DNA of 64,000 bases from Microbulbifer bruguierae. GTDB lineage: Bacteria; Pseudomonadota; Gammaproteobacteria; Pseudomonadales; Cellvibrionaceae. The notes below the pieces were generated by a model. It did not search any database, had not been told where the DNA came from, and worked only from the letters and a program-made list of their open reading frames with translations. The stretch spans positions 868,001 to 932,000 of the forward strand of contig NZ_CP118605.1 in assembly GCF_029869925.1 (NCBI RefSeq), in the 5' to 3' direction. The position numbers and the translations under genes were made by a program. Positions 44,069-54,587 of the stretch are shown here, in pieces (the stretch's first letter is position 1; each line of letters opens with the position of its first letter).

Positions 44069-46870
44069 TCAGCCGATGAGGTTCAGCTTGCGCGCAACGG
44101 CCACGGCTTCGGTGCGGGTCTGGGTGTGCAGCTTGGCGTTGATATTGCGAAGGTGGGTGCGCACGGTATTTTCGGAAACGAACATACGCTCGCCAATGGC
44201 GCCGTTGGAAAGTCCTTCCCCCAGCAGGCACAGAACCTGGAACTCTTTACGGGTAAGCTTTTCCAGCGGCTTGCCATCCGGGGTTTGTGTAAGTGTCGGG
44301 CTATTGGCATGGGCGCTGGCTGCATCACCAGAAATACCAGTGCCGGGCGATAACTCGCGAACCAACTGTCGGAACAGGGCTTGGGGCTCGCGTATCAACA
44401 GCTCCGGATCGAAGGGCACACTCTGCTGATTGGCCAGGCGCTGCAACAGCTGCACGGCCAGCTCACCCTCGTCGAGAATCAGACGCACATAGTGTTCGGA
44501 AGCGGCAATGCGCAGCACATCGCGCAGCTGTCGCAGCGCGGCCTTTCCATTTCCGGTGCGGTACAGGGCGAGGGCGTACAGCAGGCGGAGCTTGAGCGCG
44601 CGACGCCCGCGCCCGGTGCCTTCGGCCTGGCCGATCTGGTCTTTTAGCTGGCGCGCCGCGGCATCGCTGTCGGCAAAGTGGATTTTCCAGCGCAGTTCCG
44701 CATCGGCGGGAATATCCAGGTCGCTGCCGAACAGGGACCAGTGGTCAAATTTGTCCCACTCACCGGCGGACTGAGCGCGCTTCAACTCATCGCGGGCGGA
44801 TTGCTTATCCCCCTCGAGCAGAAAAATCCGGCTGCGCTCCAGGCGCGCGCTCGCCACCAGCCGCGGCAATTCGTTGCGGTAACCGAAGTATTCCAGTTCG
44901 GTAATGGTCTGGAAGGCGCCGTCGTGATCACCGCGGGCGTAGAGAATCCGCGCGAGATTGCGGTGACCGCAGATCAGATGGTCCGGCACGCCCTGCTCCT
45001 GCACCAGCGGTACATACACCTGCAGCAGACGCTCCGCATCCGCAAACTGCCCGCACTCGTACCACACCTCCGACAGCAGTACCGCCGCCATGGCGTTGCC
45101 ATTGGTCACCGGGCGACCGTTGCGCTCGCTGACACCGGCGGCGAGGCGGAAACGCGCTGTAGCCTGGCGCAGGCGTCCCTGCAGCAGTTCGATGGCGCCT
45201 TCAACGCACTGAGCGTAGATGTGGGTAAACGGAGTACAGTCGATCACCTGCAGGCGCCGCCCCTCGTCCAGCAGGTCCTGGGCCTCGCGGTAATTACCCA
45301 CCACAAGTGCCACGTAGGCAAGCGAGGTGCGCAGGATGGCGTGGGGAAACGTCTGCGTCACCGGCAGGCGATGGATGCAGTCTGATGCGATGCGGTAGGC
45401 CTCGTCGTGACGATCCAGCATCGACAGTAGCATGGGCCGGAGCGCCATACCGTGCAGGTGTACCTGGGACTCCATCGGGGCGTCCTGTTCGTATACGTTC
45501 AGCTGCGTCATGGCTTCCGCGGCGCCGCGGGTAAAAGCGATGGCCCACACGTGCACCACCTGTAGGCCCGGCCACTGCTGCAGCTTGCCCGCCGGCACCA
45601 TCGCCATCAGACGGGTAAGCAACAGGCCGCGGCCATCGCCCAGCAGGCGCTCCGCATGCCGGGCGAACAGCGGCAGCGCATAGTCCATATCGCCGGACTT
45701 GAGCGCCTGCTCAATGGCAGCTACAACCCGCTCCTGGGCAAGGTAGGCTTCCGCCGCGGCGCGGTGCAGTGCGGGCAACTTTTGTGGATACCGCTGCTGC
45801 AATTGCCCCTGTAGAAAAACCGCGAACATACTGTGATAGCGGAACCAGCGCCCCTCCTCGTCCATGGGTTCCAGCAGAAAGCGATTGCGGGACAGGGCCA
45901 GCAGCTTTTCCTGACTGCCATTGCCCGCACACACCGCATCGCACAGCTCGGCGGAGAGTTGCGGAAGGATGCTGGTAGCAAGCATAAATTCCCGCAGTTC
46001 GTCGGGCTGGCGCGCCAGCACCTCTTCCCCAAGATAGTCTGCTACCAGCGCATTGGAACCTGAAAAGCCGGCCACCAGTGCTGCCGGATCGCGACACTGC
46101 TCCAGTGCGAGGTAGGCAAGCCACAGGGCCGCAGCCCAGCCCTCGGTGGTCTGGTGCAGACTGGCGATATCTTCCGGGGCAATTTCAAGCCCGCACTCCC
46201 GCTGTAGAAACTGCGCGGTTTCCTCGGCGCTGAAACGCAGGCTGTTGGCATCAACTTCCTGCAACTGCCCGCGGGCCCGCAGCCGCGCGAGGCCGATATC
46301 CGGCTGGGTGCGCGATCCCAGGATCAGGCGACCATGCGGAGGCAATCGCTCTGCCAACTGGCGAATAAAGGCGAGGGCCACGCTGTTCTGCACTACTTCA
46401 AGGTCATCGAGAAACAGGGCGAAGGGACCGGGCAGCATCTCCACCCGGTCTAGCAGATCCATGGCCGCCGCACCGGGCGCGTCACCCGCGCACTCAGCTT
46501 CCTCCGGCGAAAGTTGGTCCAGGGTGCGGGCAAGAAAATGTAGCAGCCGCGCGCTGTCGTTGTCCGCCATATCCAGCCGCATCCAGGCGGTGGCGACGCC
46601 CTGCGCGGTGAGCTGCTCGTACACCTGCCGCATCAGGGTGGATTTGCCAAACCCCGCCGGCGCGCGCACCAGAGAGACGCGTGCGCTCTTGCCATCACCG
46701 TGGTCATTGCCACGGCAAAGTTGGTCGTTGAGTGTGTTACGGAATATCTGAAAAGGCGGTGCCTGCGGACAGCACAGTTTGGCGGGTTGCGCCATTACCC
46801 GGCGCTGACGATGCTCAGACTCAGCGGGTGGGCGCGGTTGCTCGGAGAGCTTGGCTACGGACTCTATCAT
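44069..46870 (-). CDS. Large ATP-dependent LuxR-family regulator (MalT/LAL type)
   Basis: Transcription activator of 933 residues. An N-terminal NTPase has Walker A APAGFGKSTL (about 70-79) and Walker B FALFLDDLE. A long helical TPR-like region follows (about 350-830). The C-terminal LuxR helix-turn-helix is LTRKEFQVLCLLGEGLSN...SENTVRTHL (about 865-930). Proteins of this type switch on catabolic genes when an inducer binds the TPR region. It lies 209 bases upstream of the TonB receptor on the same strand and may control it. The inducer is unknown. Confidence 0.92.
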   Translation of the reverse strand: MIESVAKLSEQPRPPAESEHRQRRVMAQPAKLCCPQAPPFQIFRNTLNDQLCRGNDHGDGKSARVSLVRAPAGFGKSTLMRQVYEQLTAQGVATAWMRLDMADNDSARLLHFLARTLDQLSPEEAECAGDAPGAAAMDLLDRVEMLPGPFALFLDDLEVVQNSVALAFIRQLAERLPPHGRLILGSRTQPDIGLARLRARGQLQEVDANSLRFSAEETAQFLQRECGLEIAPEDIASLHQTTEGWAAALWLAYLALEQCRDPAALVAGFSGSNALVADYLGEEVLARQPDELREFMLATSILPQLSAELCDAVCAGNGSQEKLLALSRNRFLLEPMDEEGRWFRYHSMFAVFLQGQLQQRYPQKLPALHRAAAEAYLAQERVVAAIEQALKSGDMDYALPLFARHAERLLGDGRGLLLTRLMAMVPAGKLQQWPGLQVVHVWAIAFTRGAAEAMTQLNVYEQDAPMESQVHLHGMALRPMLLSMLDRHDEAYRIASDCIHRLPVTQTFPHAILRTSLAYVALVVGNYREAQDLLDEGRRLQVIDCTPFTHIYAQCVEGAIELLQGRLRQATARFRLAAGVSERNGRPVTNGNAMAAVLLSEVWYECGQFADAERLLQVYVPLVQEQGVPDHLICGHRNLARILYARGDHDGAFQTITELEYFGYRNELPRLVASARLERSRIFLLEGDKQSARDELKRAQSAGEWDKFDHWSLFGSDLDIPADAELRWKIHFADSDAAARQLKDQIGQAEGTGRGRRALKLRLLYALALYRTGNGKAALRQLRDVLRIAASEHYVRLILDEGELAVQLLQRLANQQSVPFDPELLIREPQALFRQLVRELSPGTGISGDAASAHANSPTLTQTPDGKPLEKLTRKEFQVLCLLGEGLSNGAIGERMFVSENTVRTHLRNINAKLHTQTRTEAVAVARKLNLIG

Positions 46871-46972
46871 CGGCCGGCTTGTAGTTATTATGTCGCTTGA
46901 AAATAAGTGGGGCGCCCGTACCTGTCAACCGCGATTCAGGCACCCCCTGAGGAAACAGTCACAAAGTGCGGC

Positions 46973-49166
<2,194 letters not shown>

Positions 49167-49336
49167 GAGCCATCTCCTGTCTTGCCAATTCCTTTGCTGG
49201 GGCCCGTGTCGCCGCCCTGACGCGGCTGACAGCCCTGGCGGTCAACGCTCTCTGACGGGGCGTCACTCCCGAACAGGATTGGCGCCTCGGCTTACCTTCG
49301 TTACCGCCACTGCCGGCAGCATACACACACTTACTT

Positions 49337-49374
49337 GCTTGTGACAAGTTTGTTTGTTGTTTAGACTGACAAGC
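49337..49374. promoter_or_regulatory. Candidate TetR operator between the acyl-CoA dehydrogenase and TetR genes
   Basis: An 11-base palindrome CTTGTGACAAG (49338-49348) lies within a wider inverted pair GCTTGT (49337-49342) and ACAAGC (49369-49374). It is in the 279-base divergent intergenic region, where a TetR-type repressor would be expected to bind. Binding is not shown. Confidence 0.45.
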
Positions 49375-49445
49375 ATTGCAGCGGTCCAGCAGACATCGCT
49401 TGCCGCAGATCCGACCGCCTTTCGCACACAAGAATCAGGGGCACT

Positions 49446-50081
49446 ATGAATAATTCGGGGAGTAATTCCGTAACCGGCAGCCGATCACGTATGACCCAGG
49501 CCGAGCGCAGTGCGCAGTCGGACCGTCAGATGTTTGACGCCGCCATCCGTCTGATCGTGGATCAGGGACCACAGCGCGCCACGCTGGCGGAAATCGGCAC
49601 CAGTGCGGGCTATAGCCGCGGTCTCGCCGCCTATCGCTACAAGACCAAAGACGTGTTTTATTCCGCCCTGATCGAGCATCTGCATATGCTGTGGTGCGCG
49701 GAACTCGACAAGTCCATCGCCGGCACCAGCGGTCTCGACACCATCATCGCCGCAGTCTCTGCACTGCAGAACTTCGTGCGCTCGGATCCCGATCACCTGC
49801 GGGCCATGTACAAGCTCTACTACCACACCATTGACCACCACTCGGAAATCACCCAGAAGCTCCAGGAAATCCACCACAACCAGCGCAAACAGGCGCTGCG
49901 CTGGATTACCGAATGCGCGGAGTTTTCCGCTAGCCCACTGTCTGCCGAAGCGTTTGCGGAACAGTACTGTGCACTCATCTTTGGAGGCATTTACCAGTGG
50001 CTGGTATGCCCGGAGCGCATCAACCTCGATCAGCTGCTGCAGCATAGCAAGTACAGCCTGCAGAGAATTGCCGGCGGCTAA
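49446..50081 (+). CDS. TetR-family transcriptional regulator
   Basis: Repressor-like protein of 211 residues. The N-terminal helix-turn-helix (about residues 25-70) has AAIRLIVDQGPQRATLAEIG and AGYSRGLAAYRYKTKD. The C-terminal part is helical and would bind a ligand. It is divergent from the acyl-CoA dehydrogenase at 48015-49166 and 55 bases before the GMC oxidoreductase gene, so it may control both. The ligand may be an acyl-CoA, as in FadR-type TetR proteins; this is inferred. Confidence 0.9.
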   Translation: MNNSGSNSVTGSRSRMTQAERSAQSDRQMFDAAIRLIVDQGPQRATLAEIGTSAGYSRGLAAYRYKTKDVFYSALIEHLHMLWCAELDKSIAGTSGLDTIIAAVSALQNFVRSDPDHLRAMYKLYYHTIDHHSEITQKLQEIHHNQRKQALRWITECAEFSASPLSAEAFAEQYCALIFGGIYQWLVCPERINLDQLLQHSKYSLQRIAGG

Positions 50082-50136
50082 TTTCCAGAACTGTCGGCCC
50101 GAAAAATACAGCAATAACAACGGCAAGGAGACGGTG

Positions 50137-51813
50137 ATGACAGCAACTACACGAACTACGCGCAAGGAAAGGTTAAATCAGGACTCCTTTGACTACGTCA
50201 TTGTCGGTGGAGGCTCTGCAGGTTGTGTACTGGCAAACCGCCTGAGCAACGATGGCCGCTTCAGTGTGTGCCTGCTGGAAGCGGGCCCACCCGATGACAG
50301 CCTGCTGATCCGCATGCCCATTGGAATCGGTTTTCTTGTCGCCGGCGACAAGTACAACCTGCCCCATCACACCACACCACAAAAGCACCTGAACAACCGC
50401 AGCCTCTATTGGCCCCGAGGGAAAACCCTCGGCGGCTGCAGCTCCATCAATGCCATGGTGTACATCCGTGGCAATCCCGGGGATTACGACGACTGGGAAA
50501 ATGCCGGCAATCCGGGCTGGAACTGGAAAAGCCTGCTGCCCTACTTCCTTAAGGCCGAAGGTAACCAGCGGGGCCGCAGCGGGTTACACAACGACACAGG
50601 TCCGCTGACGGTCTCCGATCTGCGCTGGAAAACCCGAGCCGGCGCCGCCTTTGTTGAAGCCGCCCTGAGCGCTGGACACGAACCCAATAACGACTTCAAC
50701 GGCGACACCCAGTCTGGCTTCGGTTTCTATCAAGTTACCCAGAGAAACGGCCAACGCTGCTCCGCCGCGACCGCCTATCTGGAACCAGCCAGAGTCCGCC
50801 AGAACCTCACCGTAATAACCCATGCGCGAGCGGCCAGAATTCTGTTCCGGGGCACCAGGGCATACGGTATAAAACTGATGGACGGTCGCACCGTGCACGC
50901 CAGTCGCGAAGTCATTCTGAGCACTGGTGCGCTACAGTCCCCCCAATTGCTACAGCTCTCAGGTATCGGCAACGCGCAACAGCTACAGCAAGTGGGCATC
51001 GATCCGCTTCTGGATCTGCCAGGCGTAGGTGAGAACCTGCAGGACCATCTCGACGTAACGCAGGTGGTGAAGGTCAATCGCCCCATCACTTTCTCCAATT
51101 CCCTCTGGCCCACACTCAAAGCGGCCGCCAGCCTGCCGGACTTCCTCTGGCGCAACAAAGGCATGCTCACCAGTAATGGCGCGGAGGCCGGCGGCTTTTC
51201 CCGCTCGTCGTTTGCGCGCGGATATTCCGACCTGCAATTTCACCTGACTTCGGCACCGCTATTTGATCACGGCCGCCAGCGCCCCGGTGGCTACGGTTAT
51301 TCGCTGCACGTGTGCGGCCTGCGCCCCAAAAGCCGCGGGAGCGTGCGCTTGCAATCCGGCAATCCCGGAGACCTGCCGCTTGTCGACGCTAATTACCTGG
51401 ACGCAGAAGAAGACTTGCAGGTATTGATCGAAGGGGTTGAACAAGCGCGGGAAATCATCGAGCAGCCGGCTCTGCAGCAATATTTCCGAGGATGGTGGTT
51501 ACCGGACGGCAGACTCGACGATCGCAACAAGATCGAGGCGTTTATTCGCCAGCACGGAGAGAGCGTCTATCACCCGGTCGGCACGTGCCGCATGGGCCGG
51601 GACGAATTGGCCGTTGTAGACAGTGAGCTGAAAGTGCACGGACTGGAAGGATTGCGCGTGATTGACGCCTCGGTCATGCCAAACATCGTAAGCGGAAATA
51701 CCAATGCGCCGGTTATTGCACTGGCTGAACGGGCTGCAGACCTGATACTTGAAAGCCAACTAGAGGCCGACACGGACAAGTCTCGCACCCCCGCACTATC
51801 ATCCACCACCTGA
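50137..51813 (+). CDS. GMC-family FAD oxidoreductase (alcohol dehydrogenase-like)
   Basis: FAD-dependent alcohol oxidoreductase of 558 residues. The ATG at 50137 has AAGGAG 6 bases upstream; a longer frame would overlap the TetR gene. The dinucleotide motif VIVGGGSAGCVLANRL is at about residues 21-36. The GMC signatures PRGKTLGGCSSINAM and STGALQSPQLLQLSGIG follow. The active-site His lies in YHPVGTCRMG, and VIDASVMPNIVSGNTNAP is near the end. It resembles choline dehydrogenase and the alkanol dehydrogenase AlkJ. It may oxidise an isoprenoid or fatty alcohol and feed electrons to the membrane. Confidence 0.93.
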   Translation: MTATTRTTRKERLNQDSFDYVIVGGGSAGCVLANRLSNDGRFSVCLLEAGPPDDSLLIRMPIGIGFLVAGDKYNLPHHTTPQKHLNNRSLYWPRGKTLGGCSSINAMVYIRGNPGDYDDWENAGNPGWNWKSLLPYFLKAEGNQRGRSGLHNDTGPLTVSDLRWKTRAGAAFVEAALSAGHEPNNDFNGDTQSGFGFYQVTQRNGQRCSAATAYLEPARVRQNLTVITHARAARILFRGTRAYGIKLMDGRTVHASREVILSTGALQSPQLLQLSGIGNAQQLQQVGIDPLLDLPGVGENLQDHLDVTQVVKVNRPITFSNSLWPTLKAAASLPDFLWRNKGMLTSNGAEAGGFSRSSFARGYSDLQFHLTSAPLFDHGRQRPGGYGYSLHVCGLRPKSRGSVRLQSGNPGDLPLVDANYLDAEEDLQVLIEGVEQAREIIEQPALQQYFRGWWLPDGRLDDRNKIEAFIRQHGESVYHPVGTCRMGRDELAVVDSELKVHGLEGLRVIDASVMPNIVSGNTNAPVIALAERAADLILESQLEADTDKSRTPALSSTT

Positions 51814-51867
51814 CACCAGCCTGCGACCGACGGCACATCAGCAGCGGGAGCGATAAACCCCAAAACA

Positions 51868-51897
51868 AAAGGCCCGAAAATCACTTCCCGGGCCTTG
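51868..51897. terminator. Bidirectional terminator between GMC and DUF2279 genes
   Basis: AAGGCCCG (51869-51876) and CGGGCCTT (51889-51896) form a stem with a 12-base loop between convergent genes. The T tract is short on both sides. Confidence 0.55.
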
Positions 51898-51921
51898 TCA
51901 GATACCAGATTGCTTCGCGCC

Positions 51922-52842
51922 TCAGAGGGTAGGCCCCTGCCGCTGGTGAATATCAGAGCGCAGTGATATTCCGGGTACCTGGTAGTAATGAGTTAACGTA
52001 CTGCCATACCGCCCCACGCTCCCCAACTGCTTCGCCAGAGGCTTGAACAACAACTCATCCAGGTTCAGACCAATACCGATAAAAGCCTCGGTTGTGCGGT
52101 AGTCCTCATAGGGAAGCTCATTTTTCAGGAACCCCCGGGCAAAATAGCCCAGCTGCAACTCGAAATACTTCAACGGGGTATCCCTGAATGCATTGATCCC
52201 ATTCAGCTTGGCCACCGCCATATATTTCATACCGGCATAGTCCGTGACCGGGTGGAAGCCATCCATGGCATCAGAGGGCAAATATTCAATACGGAGATCC
52301 AGGGTATCTCCCAGGGTATCCGGGTATCGGGTCTTCAGATAGGAGATGCCGGTACCAATCGTATTTGCCGTAAGATCCTGGTACGAGAAACCGTGATCCG
52401 CTGAATAGCCGTCAAACACCTCGACATAGAGCATCAATGCCGAGGCAGCCATAGAGCTGTACAGCGCCGAGGAACTCGCGTTATAGCCTTTCTCCATCAT
52501 CCGATGGGTCAGAAACTCGGTCATCACGTAGGTCGAATACAAATGGCCCAGCTTGTCACTGCCACCACTGCCGGTGTCCATGCCAAACCAGCCCTCTCCA
52601 TTTACCTTGAACTCCGCATTCCCCCAGTTCCACTCTTTTACCCCGAGGTAGGTAATACCCCCGGCCAGCAGGCCGATTTCCTGCCAGTTTTCCAGGCTTG
52701 CGTGCCAGAAGCCCCGGTAATCTCCCTGATAAGCCCCCTGCTGCACCAACTCAGAATCAGCCGCTTCGGCGCTCATCGCTGATAGCGGGAGCAGTGCCAG
52801 CAACACAAAAAACGTACGAATAAACAACGGATACCTCGCCAT
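51922..52842 (-). CDS. DUF2279 family membrane-associated protein
   Basis: Protein of 306 residues with an N-terminal signal or anchor (MARYPLFIRTFFVLLALLPLS) from the ATG at 52842; an upstream frame of 16 extra residues is less likely. It contains the DUF2279/YfiM-like core with DKLGHLYSTYVMTEFLTHR, SSMAASALMLYVEVFDGYS and HGFSYQDLTANTIG. These His and acidic residues look like an active or metal site, but no function is established. It lies alone between the GMC gene and tRNA-Ser. Confidence 0.85.
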   Translation of the reverse strand: MARYPLFIRTFFVLLALLPLSAMSAEAADSELVQQGAYQGDYRGFWHASLENWQEIGLLAGGITYLGVKEWNWGNAEFKVNGEGWFGMDTGSGGSDKLGHLYSTYVMTEFLTHRMMEKGYNASSSALYSSMAASALMLYVEVFDGYSADHGFSYQDLTANTIGTGISYLKTRYPDTLGDTLDLRIEYLPSDAMDGFHPVTDYAGMKYMAVAKLNGINAFRDTPLKYFELQLGYFARGFLKNELPYEDYRTTEAFIGIGLNLDELLFKPLAKQLGSVGRYGSTLTHYYQVPGISLRSDIHQRQGPTL

Positions 52843-53243
52843 AAAAATTATTGCCTTGCGAGTTACGAAAGCGGCACTTTCACAGTGCATTCCGGTGACT
52901 ATAAAAAGTTTTACTCAATGCCCTTCCCCCCCAACACCTGTGCATTTTTTCTGCACTGGGTATCAATCATTGGTTCCGGAGGCGGCTAGCATAGCGTCTG
53001 AATGGTAATTTTTCAGCCGGCTTATGGTTTCTGCGGATTGTTGGAGTGGGGGGATCGGACCCTGACGCTACAAGACGGAATGATTGGCAGATGACATTAC
53101 GATGGGGCTGCGGTCGGGATGGACTCAAAACACGCTTGGGCGTGCTTTGACCCAGAGGGCTCGGCTGCGCCTCGGTCTCAACTCGCTTGCGCGAGTTGAT
53201 CGAACCCTGCGAGGGTTCTTACCCGACCTCGACAGCATTAAAC
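52843..53243. other. Intergenic stretch with hairpins, no gene
   Basis: No supported gene in these 401 bases. The part at about 53040-53230 contains several GC-rich hairpins, such as AACTCGCTTGCGCGAGTT and GAACCCTGCGAGGGTTC. It lies downstream of tRNA-Ser in the minus-strand sense, beyond the terminator. It may be a decayed RNA-gene neighbourhood or a repeat; I do not recognise it. Confidence 0.5.
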
Positions 53244-53274
53244 AAAAAAGCCCGGCTTATAGCCGGGCTTTTTC
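53244..53274 (-). terminator. Terminator of tRNA-Ser
   Basis: AAAAAGCCCGGCT (53245-53257) and AGCCGGGCTTTTT (53261-53273) form a strong stem with a 3-base loop. It lies 7 bases beyond the 3' end of the minus-strand tRNA-Ser. It is symmetric, so it can also stop plus-strand transcription. Confidence 0.9.
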
Positions 53275-53280
53275 ATTTAG

Positions 53281-53368
53281 TGGCGGTGAGGGAGGGATTC
53301 GAACCCTCGATACCTTTCGATATACACACTTTCCAGGCGTGCTCCTTCGACCACTCGGACACCTCACC
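53281..53368 (-). tRNA. tRNA-Ser (anticodon GGA)
   Basis: An 88-base class II tRNA with a long variable arm. On the minus strand it starts GGTGAGG (complement of 53362-53368). The anticodon loop is CTGGAAA, giving GGA, and the T arm has GGTTCGAATCC. CCA is encoded (complement of 53281-53283). Confidence 0.97.
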
Positions 53369-53483
53369 AAATTGTATGCGTTGTCACGGTTTGTTTAGCG
53401 AGCTTGCCGTCCGCACGCTTGCGGGCTCGTTGGCTTTTTTGCCTTGCTAATCAGTAACATAGCGCCCCGATCAGCGAGCGCGC

Positions 53484-53512
53484 ACTTTACAAAAAGGCGG
53501 CGGCGGGTGCAA
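53484..53512 (-). promoter_or_regulatory. Probable promoter of tRNA-Ser
   Basis: On the minus strand, -35 TTGCAC (complement of 53507-53512) and -10 TAAAGT (complement of 53484-53489) with a 17-base spacer and a GC-rich discriminator. It lies about 116 bases before the tRNA, implying a long 5' leader. Confidence 0.55.
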
Positions 53513-53556
53513 GTGCATTTTGAAAAAAAACCTGATACCCGCCTCCACTCTGCGAA

Positions 53557-54117
53557 TCAGGCCCCCTGCCAGTCGGCAAAGAAATCGGCCACTGCAAGCT
53601 CTGGCGCGGGGCGTGGGGCCTTTTGTGGGGTGCCCATATAGATGAAGCCACTGATTTCTTCATTATCTGCGAGCCCCAGGGCACTAGCGACCAGGCGGTT
53701 TTCCGCCAGTTCACCCGTTCGCCAATAGGCCCCAACCCCCTCCGCGAAGGCAGCGGTGAGCATGGCCTGGACGGCACCGGCAGTGGACATACGCTGCTCG
53801 GCAAATGGCACCTTGGGGTGCTCCTCAAGGCGTGTGATGGCCACCACGATCAGGGGGGCTCGGAGGGGCATGGCGAGAAAGCGCTCGCGCTGGGCCTGGG
53901 GGAGCGAACCATCAGCATCACTGGCACTGAGGTAAATTTCCCCCAGACGATTGCGGGCCTCACCCTCCACCACCAGAAAGCGCCAGGGCCGCAGGTTGCC
54001 GTGGTCTGCAGCGCGCAGGGCAGCGCGAAAGATATTATCCCGCTGGGTAGCGTCCGGGGCAGGTTCAGTGAGGACACCGACCGATACCCGATTGTGCAGG
54101 GCCTGCAATGCGTCCAT
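53557..54117 (-). CDS. Nitroreductase family protein (YdjA-like)
   Basis: FMN-binding oxidoreductase of 186 residues from the ATG at 54117, with GGAG 6 bases upstream. The start MDALQALHNRVSV and the segments ADHGNLRPWRFLVVEG and GVGAYWRTGEL match YdjA-type nitroreductases, a compact dimeric subgroup. It would use NAD(P)H to reduce nitro or quinone-like compounds; the natural substrate is unknown. It stands alone, upstream of tRNA-Ser. Confidence 0.9.
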   Translation of the reverse strand: MDALQALHNRVSVGVLTEPAPDATQRDNIFRAALRAADHGNLRPWRFLVVEGEARNRLGEIYLSASDADGSLPQAQRERFLAMPLRAPLIVVAITRLEEHPKVPFAEQRMSTAGAVQAMLTAAFAEGVGAYWRTGELAENRLVASALGLADNEEISGFIYMGTPQKAPRPAPELAVADFFADWQGA

Positions 54118-54587
54118 CTTGTCTCCAGAGCTGATTGAACGTTTGATCCTATGGACAATAGCCACTGATACAGTGACCGCAAATCCGGCGGCGATTCTAC
54201 CCTATTCGACGAATCGCTGTTGCAGAACAACCGCTCAACATTTGACCTGCGACGCATTAACCATCGCTTTCACTAGCACATAAAGGTAGACTTTGCGCCA
54301 TTCAGTGACGCAAGCCTCGTTATCAAAAAAAATTCGTGAAACAGAATCGCGAGGCCGACGGAGCAAAGCCCACATCTCAATGCAGAGACCACCCTCAACG
54401 AAGTAGCGCAGAAGGTTGTGTCGCAAATTCAGTGCGCCGCCTACATCAAGCTGAAGGTGCCGGAGATGGACATCTCAGCTGCCATATTCGAAGAGATATG
54501 GGCCCGCGCAACGAATGTTGATGAGAAAAGAATTACAAGCGCCAGGGCTTGAGCCCGATCAGATAGACACGGAAAGATCCTTCGTTC
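54118..54587. other. Intergenic stretch of 470 bases, possible coding remnant
   Basis: No gene I can support. One plus-strand frame stays open from about 54340 to 54552 and reads like protein (for example LNEVAQKVVSQIQCAAYIKL), but it has no convincing start codon and no recognised family. It may be a decayed gene end. Promoters for the nitroreductase and the cyclase must lie here. Confidence 0.35.

Noticed and set aside
53084..53450. Open frames over tRNA-Ser
   Set aside because: They run through the tRNA and its terminator and have no ribosome binding site.
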